Below the pieces are notes generated by a model. It did not search any database. It was given only the letters and a program-made list of their open reading frames with translations, and was not told the origin of the DNA. Below, in pieces: positions 50,201 to 52,743 of a stretch of DNA of 52,743 nucleotides. A program made the translations under genes and the position numbers. Source of the stretch: Streptomyces hydrogenans (GTDB lineage: Bacteria; Actinomycetota; Actinomycetes; Streptomycetales; Streptomycetaceae); the NCBI RefSeq assembly GCF_014656075.1, contig NZ_BNBS01000053.1:1-52743 (forward strand), read 5' to 3'. Position 1 is the first letter of the stretch, and every line of letters begins with the position of its first letter.

Positions 50201-51199
50201 ATGGCGGCCCCCCAGCGCATCGCTCTCGTCTCCTTCCCCGGCATCCGCGCCTTCGACGTCTCCGTCGTCACCGAGGTCTGGGGCACCGACCGCACCGACC
50301 GAGGCGTCCCCGCCTTCGAGCTCCGCCGCGCAGCCGCCGACCCGACCGCCGCCATCCCGATCCGCGGCGGCCTGTCCCTCGCCCCCGACCGGTCCCTCGA
50401 CTGGCTCGACACCCTCACCCCCACCGACCTCGTCCTCGTCCCCGGCATCGAGGACCCCGACGCCGACGTCCCGCCGGCCGTCCTCGACGCCCTCCGCCGC
50501 GCCCACGCCCACGGCGTCCCCGTCGCCTCCCTCTGCGCGGGCGCCTTCGTCCTGGCCCGCGCCGGACTGCTCGACGGCCGCCGCGCGGTCACCCACTGGC
50601 GCCTCGCCGGGACCCTGGCCGCCCGCCACCCCGAGGTCCGCGTCGAACCCGAGGCGCTCCACATCGAGGACACCGGCGTCTGGACCTCGGCCGGCACCGC
50701 CGCCGGCATCGACCTCTGCCTCCACCTGGTCCGTACGGCCCACGGCGCCGAGGTCGCCGCCACCGTCGCCCGCTCCATGGTCACCGCCCCTTTCCGCACC
50801 GGGACCCAGGCCCAGTTCATCGAGCGACCCACGCCCAGGGCCGACCGGGACGAGGACGCCCTCGCCGCCGTCCGCGCCCACGCGCTCGCCCACCTCGACC
50901 TGCCCCACACGGTCGCGAGCCTCGCGGCCCACGCGGGCATGTCCCCCCGCTCCTTCGCCCGCCACTTCCAGGCCACCACCGGCACCACCCCCCTCCACTG
51001 GCTCATCACCCAGCGCGTCGCCGCCGCCCAGAAACTCCTCGAACTCACCGACCACCCCCTTCCCGAGGTGGCCCGCCGCGCGGGCTTCGGCAGCGAGGTC
51101 ACGATGCGCCAGCACTTCGCCGCGCACCTCGCCACCAGCCCGCGCGACTACCGCGCCGCCTTCCGTCACGCGGCGGGCAGCAGCCCGATCGCCCGGTAG
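50201..51199 (+). CDS. GlxA-family AraC regulator (DJ-1/PfpI-like N-terminal domain)
   Basis: The 332-residue protein has an N-terminal DJ-1/PfpI-type domain (IALVSFPGIRAFDVSVVTEVWGT; VASLCAGAFVLARAGLLDGRRAVTHW, with the cysteine of the nucleophile elbow) and a C-terminal AraC double helix-turn-helix (LPHTVASLAAHAGMSPRSFARHFQATTGTTPLHWLITQRVAAAQKLLELTDHPLPEVARRAGFGSEVTMRQHF). TTTACT (50188-50193) ends 7 nt before the ATG, a weaker leaderless candidate. Its 3' end overlaps the trpS 3' end by 34 bp. Confidence 0.92.
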   Translation: MAAPQRIALVSFPGIRAFDVSVVTEVWGTDRTDRGVPAFELRRAAADPTAAIPIRGGLSLAPDRSLDWLDTLTPTDLVLVPGIEDPDADVPPAVLDALRRAHAHGVPVASLCAGAFVLARAGLLDGRRAVTHWRLAGTLAARHPEVRVEPEALHIEDTGVWTSAGTAAGIDLCLHLVRTAHGAEVAATVARSMVTAPFRTGTQAQFIERPTPRADRDEDALAAVRAHALAHLDLPHTVASLAAHAGMSPRSFARHFQATTGTTPLHWLITQRVAAAQKLLELTDHPLPEVARRAGFGSEVTMRQHFAAHLATSPRDYRAAFRHAAGSSPIAR

Positions 51200-52164
51200 G
51201 CCCGGTCCACCAGCGGCCGCGCGATCCCCCGGGCCCGCTCGGCCCCCTCCCTCAGCACCCGGTCCACGTACCCCGGATCCGCCGCGAGCTCGGCATGCCG
51301 CTCCCGCACCGGCCGCAGCAGCTCGACGACGGCGTCCGCCGTGTCCTTCTTCAAGGCTCCGTACGACTCGTATACACCGGCCAGCTCCTCCGGGTTCCCA
51401 CCCGTCGCCGCCGCCATCAGATCGAGCAGATTTGCGAGACCCGGCTTGACGTCCCGGTCGTAGACGACCTCCCGGCCGCTGTCCGTCACGGCCCGCATGA
51501 CCTTCCGCCGCACGGTGTCGGCGTCGTCCAGCAGATAGACGATCCCGGCCCCGTTCTCGTGGGACTTCCCCATCTTGGAGGTGGGGTCCTGGAGGTCCAT
51601 GACCCGCGCCGCCACCGCCGGCCGCGTCGCCCTGGGCACGGTGAACGTGTGCCCGTACCGCTGGTTGAACCGCAGTGCCAGGTCCCGGGTCAGCTCCACG
51701 TGCTGCGTCTGGTCCTCGCCCACCGGCACCTCGTCGGTCCCGTAGGCCAGGATGTCCGCGGCCATCAGCACGGGATAGGTGAGCAGCGACAGCCGCACGC
51801 CCTGCCCGGCCTCCCGCGCCCGCACGCTCTTCTCCTTGTACTGGATCATCCGCCGCAGCTCGCCGTCGGTGGCCGTGCACTCCAGGAGGTACGACAGCCG
51901 GGCGTGCTCGTCCACGTGGCTCTGCACGAACAGCGTGCAGAGCTCCGGATCGAGCCCCGAGGCCAGCAGCAGCGTCGCCGCCTGCCGGCTCAGCCGGCGC
52001 ACCCGCGCCGGATCGTGCTCCACGGTCAGCGCGTGCAGGTCCACGACGCTGAACAGCGCCTCGCCCTGGTGCTGGTCGACCTCGACCCACCGCCGTACGG
52101 CTCCGAGGTAGTTGCCCAGCGTCAGGTGCCCGGTCGGCTTGACCCCGCTGAAGATCCTCGTCAT
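51166..52164 (-). CDS. trpS: Tryptophanyl-tRNA synthetase (attenuator-controlled, auxiliary type)
   Basis: A class I synthetase charging tRNA-Trp. The 332-residue protein shows the HIGH-equivalent PTGHLTLGN (10-18), the GEDQTQHVELTRDLALRFN tRNA/Trp site and the KMSKS-equivalent KMGKS (197-201). The leader upstream has a Trp-Trp coding mini-ORF and alternative hairpins, as described for the auxiliary, indolmycin-resistant TrpRS of S. coelicolor (SCO3334 type); this is likely its orthologue, so a second constitutive trpS should exist elsewhere. It converges with the AraC gene, overlapping by 34 bp. Confidence 0.93.
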   Translation of the reverse strand: MTRIFSGVKPTGHLTLGNYLGAVRRWVEVDQHQGEALFSVVDLHALTVEHDPARVRRLSRQAATLLLASGLDPELCTLFVQSHVDEHARLSYLLECTATDGELRRMIQYKEKSVRAREAGQGVRLSLLTYPVLMAADILAYGTDEVPVGEDQTQHVELTRDLALRFNQRYGHTFTVPRATRPAVAARVMDLQDPTSKMGKSHENGAGIVYLLDDADTVRRKVMRAVTDSGREVVYDRDVKPGLANLLDLMAAATGGNPEELAGVYESYGALKKDTADAVVELLRPVRERHAELAADPGYVDRVLREGAERARGIARPLVDRAYRAIGLLPAA

Positions 52165-52229
52165 CGCGATCCGCTCCTTCTCCGTCCTTCGCCGGCCCGA
52201 CGGCCCGGCTCCCGGAGGGGGATACGCGA

Positions 52230-52252
52230 ACGGCCGCCGAGGCGGCGGCCGT
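52230..52252 (-). terminator. Attenuator terminator of trpS
   Basis: On the minus strand ACGGCCGCCG (52252-52243) pairs with CGGCGGCCGT (52239-52230) around the CCT loop, followed by UUCGCG. Its 5' arm (52250-52244) can also pair with the 3' arm of the upstream hairpin, giving the antiterminator. Confidence 0.75.
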
Positions 52253-52268
52253 GTGCATGCGTCAGTAC

Positions 52269-52289
52269 GGGCCGCCGGTCAGGCGGCCC
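52269..52289 (-). promoter_or_regulatory. Pause/1:2 hairpin of the trpS attenuator
   Basis: GGGCCGCC pairs with GGCGGCCC around a 5-nt loop. The 5' arm overlaps the last codons of the Trp-Trp leader peptide, so a ribosome stalled at the Trp codons disrupts it and frees GGCGGCC for antitermination. Confidence 0.75.
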
Positions 52290-52320
52290 ACCACTGGGTG
52301 GTGTGCGCATGCGTAGTCAT
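52279..52320 (-). CDS. trpS leader peptide with tandem Trp codons
   Basis: A 13-codon mini-gene MTTHAHTTQWWAA with two adjacent TGG codons, lying upstream of two overlapping hairpins. A minus-strand TACTCT (52327-52332) ends 6 nt before the ATG, so the leader itself is a leaderless ORF. Low charged tRNA-Trp would stall the ribosome on the Trp codons. Confidence 0.85.
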   Translation of the reverse strand: MTTHAHTTQWWAA

Positions 52321-52348
52321 GGGGAGAGAGTACGCCTCCGGACCAGGG

Positions 52349-52377
52349 TTGACACGGGTTTGTCAGGTCCGTAGTGT
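52349..52377 (+). promoter_or_regulatory. Strong rightward sigma-HrdB type promoter
   Basis: TTGACA (52349-52354), 17 nt, TAGTGT (52372-52377): the best -35/-10 match in the window. It points away from trpS, towards the region that resembles the leader of an rRNA operon. It is therefore the likely first rRNA promoter. Confidence 0.75.
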
Positions 52378-52743
52378 TCTCCGAGTTGTCCGACGTGAGC
52401 ACCGGCCCAGGCCGGCCCCGGACAGCGATTCCGCAAGAACCACTGAGCCTGACGGCTGCGATTCGTCGTGCCGTTTGATTTCCGTGCGCTTTTGCGAAAT
52501 GAGGAATCCGCGTTCGAAGTCCGGACGCAGACCCCGATTCGCTTCGGGGCCGGGGAATCCGCTAATGTCTCACTCGTCGGAACGGCCCAACGGCCGGGAA
52601 GACAACTCCCGCTGACTGGGAATCAGACGCCGAAAGGATCTGATAGAGTCGGAAACGCCGGAAGGGCCCGGAGCGAAAGCAAAAGGGACCGGAAAGCACC
52701 GAGGAAATCGGGTCGGAAAGATCTGATAGAGTCGGAAACGCAG
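52378..52743 (+). promoter_or_regulatory. Probable rRNA operon promoter/leader region (truncated)
   Basis: No gene is seen. The region contains two copies of ATCTGATAGAGTCGGAAACG (52638-52657 and 52721-52740), 83 bp apart, each with a TAGAGT hexamer. From memory this element is typical of tandem promoters upstream of Streptomyces 16S rRNA genes. The window ends in the second copy, so the rRNA gene itself is not included. Confidence 0.65.

Overview
This window is chromosomal DNA from a Streptomyces. The evidence is a very high GC content with strong third-position GC bias, frequent GTG starts, GTGA/ATGA stop-start overlaps, and a set of genes typical of the genus: the sigE-cseABC envelope-stress operon, lsr2, clpC with ClgR- and SigR-type sites, disA-radA, and an auxiliary tryptophanyl-tRNA synthetase with a Trp-codon leader. 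The order matches the chromosomal core I know from S. coelicolor (about SCO3334 to SCO3393). Several genes (panC, coaX, lsr2, clpC, mutY, disA, radA) also lie close together in Mycobacterium tuberculosis, so most of the window is old, vertically inherited core.

Layout. 1-5.2 kb: end of an unknown gene, a GNAT, a stand-alone NuoD paralogue behind a MidA/NDUFAF7-type methyltransferase, and a NarL-type two-component system. 5.2-8.1 kb: an ArsR-like regulator with a perfect inverted repeat in its divergent promoter, a small unknown gene and a PLP aldolase-like enzyme. 8.2-13.7 kb: one tightly overlapped cofactor operon, DUF2520-panC-nadB-nadC-coaX (pantothenate, NAD and CoA). 14-17 kb: unknown proteins, a BlaI-type regulator, argA, lsr2 and an SCO3374-family gene. 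17.4-19.9 kb: clpC. 20-26.4 kb is the most accessory-like part: an NLR-like NACHT ATPase, a secreted M23 peptidase with a long structured leader, and a TetR/MFS pair with two matched operators. 26.5-30 kb: sigE-cseABC. 30-36 kb: mutY, a PAP2 phosphatase, an anchored exported protein followed by a 40-bp tandem repeat, disA and radA. 36-43.5 kb: a sigma-like/zinc-finger/TM/BACON fusion, a Cys-rich protein, a Ppx/GppA phosphatase, a sugar-phosphate isomerase that appears to have lost its stop codon inside a TetR gene, and ilvD. 43.7-52.7 kb: a kinase with a beta-propeller sensor, an SH3 miniprotein, an ABC exporter, proC, a cysteine hydrolase, a GlxA-type regulator, trpS with an attenuator, and the start of what looks like an rRNA operon promoter region.

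Three themes recur. First, envelope stress and wall remodelling (sigE-cse, M23 peptidase, PAP2, c-di-AMP synthase, BACON protein, PQQ-kinase). Second, redox and cofactor supply (pantothenate/NAD/CoA operon, NuoD and its presumed methyltransferase). Third, many single-gene promoters whose -10 hexamer ends only 6-7 nt before the start codon, which predicts leaderless mRNAs for more than a dozen genes. The best candidates for under-described biology are the NACHT protein, the membrane-tethered sigma-like/BACON fusion, the NuoD-methyltransferase pair, and the regulatory palindromes.
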